Positions 1-6,077 of a stretch of DNA of 6,582 nt are shown in pieces. Made by a program: the position numbers and the translations under genes. Positions within the stretch are counted from its first letter, which is position 1; each line of letters opens with the position of its first letter. Origin of the DNA: SURF-33 sp964598885 (GTDB lineage Bacteria > Desulfobacterota > Desulfobacteria > Desulfobacterales > Desulfosalsimonadaceae); contig CAZRES010000149.1 in assembly GCA_964598885.1 (NCBI GenBank), positions 1-6,582 of the forward strand, read 5' to 3'. The notes under the pieces are model-generated. The model was not told where the DNA came from. It saw only the letters and a program-made list of their open reading frames with translations, and made no database searches.

Positions 1-1709
1 GCCATCATGTGGGCCTCGGCATTGACCTGACAATAGATCACCGCGCATCTGTCAGCGGCCAGGGCCTTGTCCAGGGCCGACCGAAGGGTTTCCGGCGAAT
101 CGGCCCTTGCCCCGAACGCGCCCATGGATTCGGCCAGCCGGTCCCAGGCGATCTCACCCAGATCCGTGTTGATGGTTCCCGTGCGATCCGGTCCCAAGGC
201 CGTGGAGAACATCTCCTTGACCGGATCCAGGGCGAACATCTGATTGATTTTCACCATGCCCCAGGCTTTATCGGCCACCACCAGGTAGATCACTTTCAGA
301 TTGTGGCGCACGGCGGTTTCGATTTCCTGCATGTTAAACCCCATGGCCCCGTCGCCGATGATGCAGTACACCTGTTTATCCGGCCGGGCCGCGGCCGCGC
401 CCAGGGCCTGGCCCACGCCGGCGCCCAGATGCCCCATGTGCGACGTGCTTAATTGGGTATTAGGCGTCAACAAAGCGGTGTAGAAATTGCCCCAGACCGC
501 GGTATTGCCGCCGTCAAAAACCACCACGGCGTCATCATCAAACACCTGACGGCAGATATGAGGCACATGACAGGTAATCATGGGTTCGGCGGGAAGATCC
601 AGCATTTCATCCAGCTTGGCCCGATCCTCGGCAATTTTTGCGGCCAGTTCAGCCACCCGGGCTTCGCGGCCCGCCAGATCCATGGCGCTGGATCGTTTTC
701 GCAATTCATCCATGAGCAGTTGCAGAAAAAGCCGGGCGTCGCCAACGATGACCAGATTGCCGGGCCGGTTTCGGCCCAGGCGTTCTTCGTCGATATCCAC
801 CTGAATGAACGTCTGGTCCGCAATTTTGGCCCAGTAAGGGGCTTTTCCCCACCAGTCGGTTTCTCCCATGCCCGATCCCAGACAGAGGCAGACATCGGCG
901 CTGTTGCGCAGGGCGTTGTTGGCCTCGATATGCACCATGGGCCAGGCCAGGGAATGACGTTCGTCCAACACCCCCCGGGCCGACCAGGACGTGCTCACCG
1001 GCGCATGCAGCAGTTCGGCGACCTCTCGCAATTCCGCAAAGGCCTGGGCATGGATAATACCGCTGCCCGCATGGATCATGGGCAGCCGGGCGTTTGCCAG
1101 CAGATCGGCGGCCCGAACGACGAGTTCCGGCAAAGGAGCCAGAAGATGGGTGTTGCGGTATTGCTCCGGCTGGAAAATAGGCACGGCCGGGCACGGCCCG
1201 TTGATCAGGTTTTCCGGCACGTCTACATGCACCACGCCGGGCCTCCCTTCAAAGCACTTGCGCAACGCCGTTCGCATCAGCTCGGGAATCCGTTCGGCAT
1301 AGGCGCAGGCGGCCGACCACTTGGCCATGTTGCGGATTACGCCCACCTGATCGAAACACTGGTAGGCCCCGCCCCGGTCCGGATAGGTGATGCCGGTGCG
1401 CCGGGAGCTGGTGATGAGCAGAACTCGATTCCCTTCCGTGTTTTCCACGGCCACGCCGGCCAGCATGTTGGCCACGCCCGGACCGTTGCTGGCGATGCAG
1501 ACCCCCAACTTGCCGGACATCCGGGCATAGGCCCCGGCCATGTGGGCGGCCACTGCTTCGTGGCGGGGCGTGATCATTTCCATCCCCTCTTCCACGCAAT
1601 GGGCGAACAGTTGCAGATACGTACCGTCGACAATACCGAAGAATTTTTCCACGCCTTCGGCTTTGAGCATTTTGGCGATGATCTGACCGCCGGTGGTGTT
1701 GCTGGACAT
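1..1709 (-). CDS. Thiamine-diphosphate-dependent enzyme, acetolactate synthase / 2-hydroxyacyl-CoA lyase superfamily (3' end cut by window)
   Basis: The frame is open for 569 codons with no stop before the left edge. Family members are about 550-600 residues, so only a short tail is missing. The three-domain ThDP fold is readable. The N-terminal pyrimidine-binding domain (about 5-175) has RHEAVAAHMAGAYAR with the cofactor-activating glutamate at E51. The middle domain (about 195-335) includes MIHAGSGIIH and VDIDEERLGRNRPG. The C-terminal pyrophosphate-binding domain (about 380-560) has GDG at 452-454. The Mg/ThDP motif ends in Ala479-Asp480 where Asn-Asn or Asn-Asp is usual, so the second metal ligand is kept as Asp. 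The family makes or breaks C-C bonds next to a carbonyl; the substrate cannot be read. It is unlikely to be the valine/isoleucine enzyme: no small subunit or ilv gene is near, and it follows tetR by 17 bases. It looks more GC-rich than the other genes. Confidence 0.93.
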   Translation of the reverse strand, partial: MSSNTTGGQIIAKMLKAEGVEKFFGIVDGTYLQLFAHCVEEGMEMITPRHEAVAAHMAGAYARMSGKLGVCIASNGPGVANMLAGVAVENTEGNRVLLITSSRRTGITYPDRGGAYQCFDQVGVIRNMAKWSAACAYAERIPELMRTALRKCFEGRPGVVHVDVPENLINGPCPAVPIFQPEQYRNTHLLAPLPELVVRAADLLANARLPMIHAGSGIIHAQAFAELREVAELLHAPVSTSWSARGVLDERHSLAWPMVHIEANNALRNSADVCLCLGSGMGETDWWGKAPYWAKIADQTFIQVDIDEERLGRNRPGNLVIVGDARLFLQLLMDELRKRSSAMDLAGREARVAELAAKIAEDRAKLDEMLDLPAEPMITCHVPHICRQVFDDDAVVVFDGGNTAVWGNFYTALLTPNTQLSTSHMGHLGAGVGQALGAAAARPDKQVYCIIGDGAMGFNMQEIETAVRHNLKVIYLVVADKAWGMVKINQMFALDPVKEMFSTALGPDRTGTINTDLGEIAWDRLAESMGAFGARADSPETLRSALDKALAADRCAVIYCQVNAEAHMM

Positions 1710-1718
1710 GATAATCAT

Positions 1719-1724
1719 CCTCCT
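1719..1724 (-). promoter_or_regulatory. Ribosome binding site that sets the ThDP-enzyme start
   Basis: A perfect AGGAGG lies 9 bases before the ATG at 1709, just ahead of the tetR stop codon in the transcript. Another in-frame ATG at 1718 directly abuts this site with no spacing, so it cannot be the start. The arrangement suggests translation coupled to tetR. Confidence 0.8.
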
Positions 1725-1726
1725 GA

Positions 1727-2392
1727 TTATTCCTGTGTTCCGGCAACAGGCCGGAGCATATGGTGAATCATGGTCGTGGTGCGGGCAATTACCCCGTCCA
1801 CGCGCCCTTGGTCAACCTCATCCTCGATTTCCAGGTATTCGCGCATACGGATCTTGAAATGGCTGGAAATCAGGGATGTGATGAAAACGATATAGAGGCT
1901 GTTGATCATAAACGCGGTCATATTCACATCCAGATCGTTCCGGACGAGGCCCGCGGCCATGTCGCGCCGCAGCAGGTGCTTGAGATGATCGGCGGTGTAG
2001 TGCTCCACTTCCCGGGAAATCTGTTCGGAAAACCGTTCCATGCCTGCGGATGCCACATTAATATAAAGGATCAGATATTCGGAATGGTCCAGGACAAAAC
2101 GGGCTCCCTGCCGAAAGATATGGTCTACCTGGCGATAGATGTCCCATGACGGGTCCATGGTGCCGTAAATGGCCTTGCGGGATCGCTCCAGCCCGTCCCG
2201 GCAGACATAAAGATAAAGTGCTTCCTTGCTGTCGAAATAGGTATAGATGGAACCCTTGGAGATCCCGGCACGCTCGGCCAGGCCGGCCATGTCCGTCTGG
2301 TTAAGTCCCCGTTCAGCAAACATGCGAGCCGCCTGGCGCAGCAGACGCTCCCGTTTGGCGGGGTCAATTTTAAAAAACGTATGTTTCGGCAT
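1727..2392 (-). CDS. TetR/AcrR-family transcriptional repressor
   Basis: This is a 221-residue DNA-binding repressor of usual TetR size. The N-terminal helix-turn-helix spans about residues 14-60; its core reads MAGLAERAGISKGSIYTYF, followed by the classic DSKEALY. The C-terminal half (about 80-215) is helical and would bind the ligand and form the dimer. Its style recalls the YsiA/FadR-like TetR proteins that sense acyl-CoAs, but the ligand cannot be read. The start at 2392 is preferred over the in-frame ATG at 2431. The upstream ATG lies at the edge of the promoter -10 box and inside a palindrome, hence before the likely transcription start, and has no ribosome site. The ATG at 2392 has GGGGA 8 bases ahead. 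It is followed after 17 bases by the ThDP-enzyme gene, so the two are probably one transcript repressed by this protein. Confidence 0.93.
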   Translation of the reverse strand: MPKHTFFKIDPAKRERLLRQAARMFAERGLNQTDMAGLAERAGISKGSIYTYFDSKEALYLYVCRDGLERSRKAIYGTMDPSWDIYRQVDHIFRQGARFVLDHSEYLILYINVASAGMERFSEQISREVEHYTADHLKHLLRRDMAAGLVRNDLDVNMTAFMINSLYIVFITSLISSHFKIRMREYLEIEDEVDQGRVDGVIARTTTMIHHMLRPVAGTQE

Positions 2393-2407
2393 TGGATTTT
2401 TCCCCGA

Positions 2408-2435
2408 TAAAATGACTGACCGGATAGTCATTTTA
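2408..2435. promoter_or_regulatory. Probable TetR operator, 28-base near-palindrome
   Basis: Two perfect 10-base inverted arms, TAAAATGACT (2408-2417) and AGTCATTTTA (2426-2435), flank an 8-base spacer whose central CCGG is also symmetric, so 24 of 28 positions are palindromic. The core TGACTGACCGGATAGTCA has the size and form of known TetR-family operators. It overlaps the tetR -10 box and predicted start point, which is ideal for autorepression. That the adjacent TetR protein binds here is inference. Confidence 0.75.
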
Positions 2436-2461
2436 ATAAAAAATCAAAATCCCCATGTCAA
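2433..2461 (-). promoter_or_regulatory. Sigma70-type promoter for tetR and the ThDP gene
   Basis: On the minus strand a perfect -35 TTGACA (2456-2461) is followed by exactly 17 bases and a -10 TATTAA (2433-2438, 4 of 6 consensus bases). The predicted start point is near 2426, giving a leader of about 34 bases before the ATG at 2392. It sits in the gap after the transporter gene, so tetR and the ThDP enzyme can be expressed independently of the upstream genes. Confidence 0.7.
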
Positions 2462-2491
2462 CAAAAAAATATCAGGTCTCGTCAATAAACA

Positions 2492-3790
2492 CTATCCGTC
2501 CGCTTGAATCTCGAGTTTTTCGACCTTGGCCAGATCGTCTGGATAGAAAAATGACGCGAAAAAATAAAGTACAGCCGCCAGCAGGCTGGCAACCGGTACG
2601 ATAAGCAAGGCCGTGTGAATATCATATTTATCCGAAAGCATGCCCGCAAATAAAGGCCCCAGCGAACTTCCCAGCAGGTTCTGGCTGATCACGCAGAAAC
2701 TATAGGAGGTAGCCCGCAGCCCGGGATGCACCACGTCCTGGGTCACGGCAATGGCGGCCGGAGAAAACATCGCCGCCGTGACGCCGCCCAACAGGATAAG
2801 CCCATATTGCGCGACCCCTTTCAAATAATAAAAGGCCATAAAAAACATAATGGCAGTTATAAAGGATGAAAGGGCCGGAAAAAGCAGTCTGGCGCGAATC
2901 TTTTTCTGGCGCCACCTGTCCACCAGGAAACCGCCGAGGGGAAAACCGATGATGCCGAGCAGCATGACCATACTCCCTTTTATTCCGGCTTTTTCCATGG
3001 GAAGTCCCTCCATTCGGTAATAAAAGGTGGGAAGCCAGCTCATGTATGCCGCCACCAGAAACATATTTCCGGCAAAAGCGATATAAGTCAGAATCAGCGA
3101 GGGTGTATGCGTAAACTGCCGCACGATTTCGATGAAATCCATTTGCTTTTTTTCATCTGAACCATCGATGTTTTGGATTCTGGTTTCAAGGGCAACGGTT
3201 TTGTAATCCCGGATGAAAAAGAACAAGATGGCGACGATAAATCCGGGAAGCGCCACAATTCCGAAGGCATGCCGCCAGCCGAAATGAACGGCGATATAGC
3301 CTCCGGCCATAATGCCAATGGCGCTTCCCAGCGGCAGGGCCGCGGTCCAGAGTCCGACCATCATGGACCGTTTCTTTTCCGGAAACAGCGCGGCAATCAT
3401 GGCGGTCCCTCCGGGGGCGTACCCGGCCTCCCCTGCCCCCACGACAACGCGCATGGCAAACAGCTGATAGAAATTCCGCGTAAACGCGCACGCTACCGTC
3501 GCGATGCTCCACACCACCGCCATGACCCCGATGCTTTTTTTCCGGCTCCACCGGTCAATCACTACGGATATGGGTAACGATAAGATTACGATAGACCAGT
3601 ACACGGCGGAAACCAGAAGTCCGCACTCGGTATCGGAAAGCCCCCAATCGGTTTTCAAATACGGAAACAATGAAACAACCACCATCCTGTCGATAAAATC
3701 AAACATGTACAGAAGAAAGAGCAGTCCGAAAATGTAATAGGAATAGCCTTTGGAAAACAGGTAGCCTTCCGCGTGATCATTGCTTTTCAT
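2492..3790 (-). CDS. MFS transporter, probable organic-anion carrier (ACS/spinster-like)
   Basis: This 432-residue inner-membrane protein has about 12 hydrophobic segments in two groups of six, split by a charged loop at about 195-225. An MFS motif A form is seen in the loop after the second helix (IDRWSRKKSIG, 79-89), with an echo in the second half (VDRWRQKK, 290-297). RVVVGAGEAGYAPGG (114-128) and FDFIDR in helix 1 (30-35) recall the anion:cation symporter and spinster-like subfamilies, which carry mainly organic acids, sugar acids or lipids by ion coupling. The substrate cannot be read; a carboxylate used by the neighbouring CoA enzymes is a reasonable inference. The gene begins 119 bases after the dehydrogenase stop and ends about 30 bases before the tetR -35 box. 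No convincing terminator follows it, so read-through into tetR is possible. Confidence 0.92.
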   Translation of the reverse strand: MKSNDHAEGYLFSKGYSYYIFGLLFLLYMFDFIDRMVVVSLFPYLKTDWGLSDTECGLLVSAVYWSIVILSLPISVVIDRWSRKKSIGVMAVVWSIATVACAFTRNFYQLFAMRVVVGAGEAGYAPGGTAMIAALFPEKKRSMMVGLWTAALPLGSAIGIMAGGYIAVHFGWRHAFGIVALPGFIVAILFFFIRDYKTVALETRIQNIDGSDEKKQMDFIEIVRQFTHTPSLILTYIAFAGNMFLVAAYMSWLPTFYYRMEGLPMEKAGIKGSMVMLLGIIGFPLGGFLVDRWRQKKIRARLLFPALSSFITAIMFFMAFYYLKGVAQYGLILLGGVTAAMFSPAAIAVTQDVVHPGLRATSYSFCVISQNLLGSSLGPLFAGMLSDKYDIHTALLIVPVASLLAAVLYFFASFFYPDDLAKVEKLEIQADG

Positions 3791-3796
3791 GGCAGT

Positions 3797-3804
3797 CTTC
3801 CTTT
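3797..3804 (-). promoter_or_regulatory. Ribosome binding site that sets the MFS start
   Basis: AAAGGAAG ends 6 bases before the ATG at 3790. An in-frame ATG at 3808 lies just upstream of this purine stretch and would place the site inside the coding region, so the start at 3790 is preferred. Confidence 0.6.
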
Positions 3805-3887
3805 GCATCGGAAATATAATTTATCGGCATTTATACTGATGGGCGCTTCCGTCGGGGATGACGCTTACCGCGTGCCTTTAACTGTAA

Positions 3888-3906
3888 GAAAAGATCTTAA
3901 CTTTTC
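3888..3906. other. Small AT-rich stem-loop in the dehydrogenase-MFS gap
   Basis: Six-base arms GAAAAG and CTTTTC flank a 7-base loop just after the dehydrogenase stop codon. The stem has few GC pairs and is not followed by a clear U-run in the minus-strand transcript, so it is at best a weak terminator or a processing site. The rest of the 119-base gap holds TATAAA- and TATATT-like hexamers without a good -35 box, so an independent transporter promoter is uncertain. Confidence 0.25.
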
Positions 3907-3909
3907 CAC

Positions 3910-5112
3910 TTAAAGCAAAGACGCGGCTTTGATTAAAAGAGTTTCATTGGTGCCGTCCATAATTCTGAGCAGTTTGGCGTCCCGGGCGTATTTTTCCACC
4001 GGATATTCCTTTGACAAACCATAGGCTCCGAAGACTTCCATCATCTCTGCGGTATGAAAAACAGCCTGCTCCGTTGCGTAAATCTTGGCCGCGATGCTGG
4101 TCTTAAGGTCTCCGGGAAATGCTTTGGCGCTTAGCCAGGATCCCTTCCAGAGCAGTGCCCGGGCCGATTCGATTGCCTGAAAACAGTCGAAAAGTTTTTT
4201 GGCGATGAGCTGATGTTCAACGATCGGCCGGCCCCACTGCACGCGTTTTTTTGCATGCTCCAGCGCGTATTCATAAGCCGCGCGCATGACCCCCACGGCA
4301 ACATATCCCACGGCAAGGTTGCCCACGGTAAGAATCGCGTTGTGGAGCATGGGGTAATCGTTTCCACAGGGGAAGATCAGGTGGTCCTCGGGAATCTCGA
4401 CATTGTCGAAAAATACCGCGGACTGATCCAGCACCCGAAGACCGATTTTATCCAGCGGCTCGCCCCTTTTCAGACCTTTCGCGTCGCCGGGAACCACAAA
4501 TGTGCCGGAACCCTTGATTCCCAGGGATGAATCAATGCAGGCAAATACGATAAATGATCCGGCGATCCCCCCGTTTGACGGGAAATCCGACTTTGCGCCG
4601 TTTATGATATAAACGTCGTCCTTTTTTTGGGCTGATGTGTGATGGTGAATGCGCAGATCATGATAGTTTTTCCCGTCCGACCCGATTTCCGGCTCACTGC
4701 TGCACCACGCGGAAATATGACGGCCCGTATTGTCCTGGCAGAAAGGGATCACAAATTGATCAATCAGCTTCCGGTTGGCGGGCGCCAGAAAACTGATGAG
4801 CTGGGGCACGATGCTGCCCGGCATCAGGGATGTGGCAAACCCCGGCCCCCATCGCGCCAGTTCCTCCCATACCATTCCGGTGGTCTGGGCGTCTAAGCCC
4901 ATACCACCGAATTCTTCCGGCAATGCCATTTTCGAAAAACCCAGATCAAAGGCCTTTGCCATGACCTTCCAGAAAAGATCGCTCTTATAAACGGCCTTCG
5001 GATCCGCCATTCGATCGAGTTCAACCTCCGCCGGATGAATGATCTCCCTGCCGAACTGACGGGCCGAAGCCACGATCTGTTTCTGAATTTTGGTCGGTTC
5101 GAAATCGACCAT
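3910..5112 (-). CDS. Acyl-CoA dehydrogenase family flavoprotein, divergent
   Basis: This 400-residue protein has the normal length and domain order: N-terminal helical (about 5-125), middle beta barrel (about 130-240) and C-terminal four-helix domain (about 250-400). Recognisable pieces are MALPEEFGGMGL (62-73), SSEPEIGSD (138-146, the usual TEPxAGSD FAD/substrate region), KKRVQWGRPI (288-297) and YPVEKYARDAKLLRIMDGT (370-388). Such enzymes oxidise a CoA thioester at C2-C3 and pass electrons to an electron-transfer flavoprotein. Aligned by eye with medium-chain acyl-CoA dehydrogenase, the catalytic Glu of YEGT is Asp386. The Trp-Ile-Thr flavin-contact stretch is replaced by SDFPS (175-179), and about seven extra residues with three histidines lie before it (about 147-167). 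The substrate is therefore uncertain; a cyclic, branched or otherwise unusual acyl-CoA is possible. It starts 15 bases after the decarboxylase-like stop with AGGAGG 7 bases ahead, indicating an operon. Confidence 0.93.
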   Translation of the reverse strand: MVDFEPTKIQKQIVASARQFGREIIHPAEVELDRMADPKAVYKSDLFWKVMAKAFDLGFSKMALPEEFGGMGLDAQTTGMVWEELARWGPGFATSLMPGSIVPQLISFLAPANRKLIDQFVIPFCQDNTGRHISAWCSSEPEIGSDGKNYHDLRIHHHTSAQKKDDVYIINGAKSDFPSNGGIAGSFIVFACIDSSLGIKGSGTFVVPGDAKGLKRGEPLDKIGLRVLDQSAVFFDNVEIPEDHLIFPCGNDYPMLHNAILTVGNLAVGYVAVGVMRAAYEYALEHAKKRVQWGRPIVEHQLIAKKLFDCFQAIESARALLWKGSWLSAKAFPGDLKTSIAAKIYATEQAVFHTAEMMEVFGAYGLSKEYPVEKYARDAKLLRIMDGTNETLLIKAASLL

Positions 5113-5127
5113 CTCTGCACCTCCTTT

Positions 5128-5895
5128 TTATTTTGCGCTGAAAAAATCGGTCATCTTGAAATAATAGGGAAGATAGGCATCCGGATCGACCTCGGTGATC
5201 ACGCTTCCCGGCAGCATGGTATTATCGCTGACCAGGTAAAATGCCAGCGTTACTTTCGGGTTCTCGAGTTCGACCCAGGGGTCGAAGGCCGATGCTTTCA
5301 AAAACAGATCGGCCGATCCGATATCAAGGCGTTTCATTTCAATATCGGTTTTATGCCGGCAAAGCAGGACCGGGCCGTCGAAGCCGGGCTTAAGATCAAT
5401 GCGGGGCATGGCCTTGAACAGAAAATTGGCTCCCATTTCGGGCAGCGAGGGAAACGAGTCGGTCAGTTTCGCCTTGATTTCCACAAACCGAATCCCGTGG
5501 CGTACCACCCACCCCGTCACTTCATCGGCATTTCGTTCCAGATGAATCTGGGCCATTTTTTTGGGAAAACCGAAAATATCCCTGCCATTATAAAGCCGGG
5601 ACTCTTCGCTGTCGATGGGCATGGAAAGACAATAGCTCCCCTGCTCGTTACCGTATTTGCAGTTTAAAAACAGCGCGGCCTCCTTGTAACCGGGGCCGAG
5701 GTTGGTTTGGGGATAATGGGCAATAAACATAAGACCTGTGGGCGCGTCCGCGGACATCAGCGGCGGCGGCAGGAGCCTGGAAACGATTTCAGGCTTGGTT
5801 TCAAAAAGGATTCCGAGCATTTCCGCTCCGAAAAATTTCCGGACTCCGAGGCCGTAATAATCGTCAAGCTCTTTGTTTGTTTTCACAAAACCCAT
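5128..5895 (-). CDS. Acetoacetate decarboxylase-like superfamily protein
   Basis: This 255-residue cytoplasmic protein is close to the length of clostridial acetoacetate decarboxylase (244). The Schiff-base lysine motif is clear: DIFGFPKKMA (107-116), with K112 matching catalytic Lys115 and K113 matching Lys116. E72 in GPGYKEAA aligns by eye with Glu76 of the clostridial enzyme. The position of Arg29, which helps bind the carboxylate, appears to be Ala24. The superfamily includes true decarboxylases but also lyase/dehydratase-type members that use the same lysine, so decarboxylation of acetoacetate is not assured. The chosen ATG has GGAGGAGGAG ahead; the upstream in-frame ATG at 5943 has no such site and would put this one inside the gene. 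It is the first gene of the minus-strand operon, 15 bases before the acyl-CoA dehydrogenase, and divergent from the AraC-type regulator. Confidence 0.9.
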   Translation of the reverse strand: MGFVKTNKELDDYYGLGVRKFFGAEMLGILFETKPEIVSRLLPPPLMSADAPTGLMFIAHYPQTNLGPGYKEAALFLNCKYGNEQGSYCLSMPIDSEESRLYNGRDIFGFPKKMAQIHLERNADEVTGWVVRHGIRFVEIKAKLTDSFPSLPEMGANFLFKAMPRIDLKPGFDGPVLLCRHKTDIEMKRLDIGSADLFLKASAFDPWVELENPKVTLAFYLVSDNTMLPGSVITEVDPDAYLPYYFKMTDFFSAK

Positions 5896-5900
5896 GACAT

Positions 5901-5910
5901 CTCCTCCTCC
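5901..5910 (-). promoter_or_regulatory. Ribosome binding site that sets the decarboxylase-like start
   Basis: GGAGGAGGAG gives a full Shine-Dalgarno match at usable spacing before the ATG at 5895. This rules in the 255-residue form over the 271-residue one beginning at 5943. Confidence 0.75.
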
Positions 5911-5936
5911 GTCAGTGACTTTTTTAACCATAGAAC

Positions 5937-5957
5937 GCGGCACCGAATCCCTGCCGC
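5937..5957. repeat. GC-rich inverted repeat in the decarboxylase-like gene leader
   Basis: Perfect 6-base arms GCGGCA and TGCCGC flank a 9-base loop, about 42 bases upstream of the ATG at 5895. It could fold as a leader hairpin or serve as a protein site. Short perfect arms of this size also occur by chance. Confidence 0.3.
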
Positions 5958-6022
5958 TGAAATTATGCTTTCTATCTAATCCGATAATATGCTATGCATA
6001 CGTCTATCTTGTTCTTGTTTCA

Positions 6023-6048
6023 GGTCATTTTTTGACAAAGGGTTGTCA
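6023..6048. repeat. Array of TGAC/GTCA half-sites, candidate operator
   Basis: GGTCA (6023-6027), five T, TGACAA (6033-6038), AGGG, TTGTCA (6043-6048). The last two arms form a perfect 16-base inverted repeat, TGACAAAGGGTTGTCA. The half-sites recur about every 9-12 bases, close to one helical turn. The array lies 29-54 bases before the AraC-type start codon. The TTGACA at 6032-6037 looks like a -35 box, but no -10 box lies 17 bases downstream. Confidence 0.45.
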
Positions 6049-6077
6049 TTAACACCGGCGGATCCTGAAAAAGACAA

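Larger units (their letters stand above)
5896..6077. promoter_or_regulatory. Divergent promoter/regulatory region between the decarboxylase-like operon and the araC-type gene
   Basis: This 182-base AT-rich stretch holds no gene. A minus-strand TATTAT at 5984-5989 (5 of 6 to the -10 consensus) could serve the operon, but the hexamer 17 bases upstream (ACAAGA) is a poor -35 box, as expected for an activator-dependent promoter. The 8-base palindrome TATGCATA is at 5993-6000. A cluster of TGAC/GTCA half-sites follows at 6023-6048. Divergent placement of an AraC-family gene suggests that its product acts here; this is inference. Confidence 0.55.

Noticed and set aside
1..1709. Naming the ThDP gene ilvB (acetolactate synthase)
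   Set aside because: The superfamily is right, but there is no small subunit or ilv neighbour, the gene is in a TetR-controlled operon, and the cofactor motif is atypical.
453..1766. Long plus-strand open frame of 437 codons opposite the ThDP gene, plus another at 9-452
   Set aside because: Both lie fully antisense to a clear ThDP enzyme, have His/Gly/Pro/Gln-rich translations with no family pattern, and lack ribosome sites. They are by-products of GC-rich codons.
2393..2431. Longer TetR start at 2431
   Set aside because: That ATG sits at the -10 box and in the palindrome, upstream of the predicted transcription start, with no ribosome site.
2462..2491. A rho-independent terminator after the MFS gene, suggested by a T-run in the minus-strand transcript
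   Set aside because: No stable stem precedes the T-run; the T-rich stretch lies just upstream of the tetR -35 box and is better explained as promoter flank.
3173..3577. Plus-strand frame of 134 codons opposite the MFS gene
   Set aside because: Its translation is low-quality and charged, while the minus strand clearly encodes membrane helices.
5035..5667. Plus-strand frame of 210 codons
   Set aside because: It is antisense to the well-supported decarboxylase-like and dehydrogenase genes and shows no recognisable domain.
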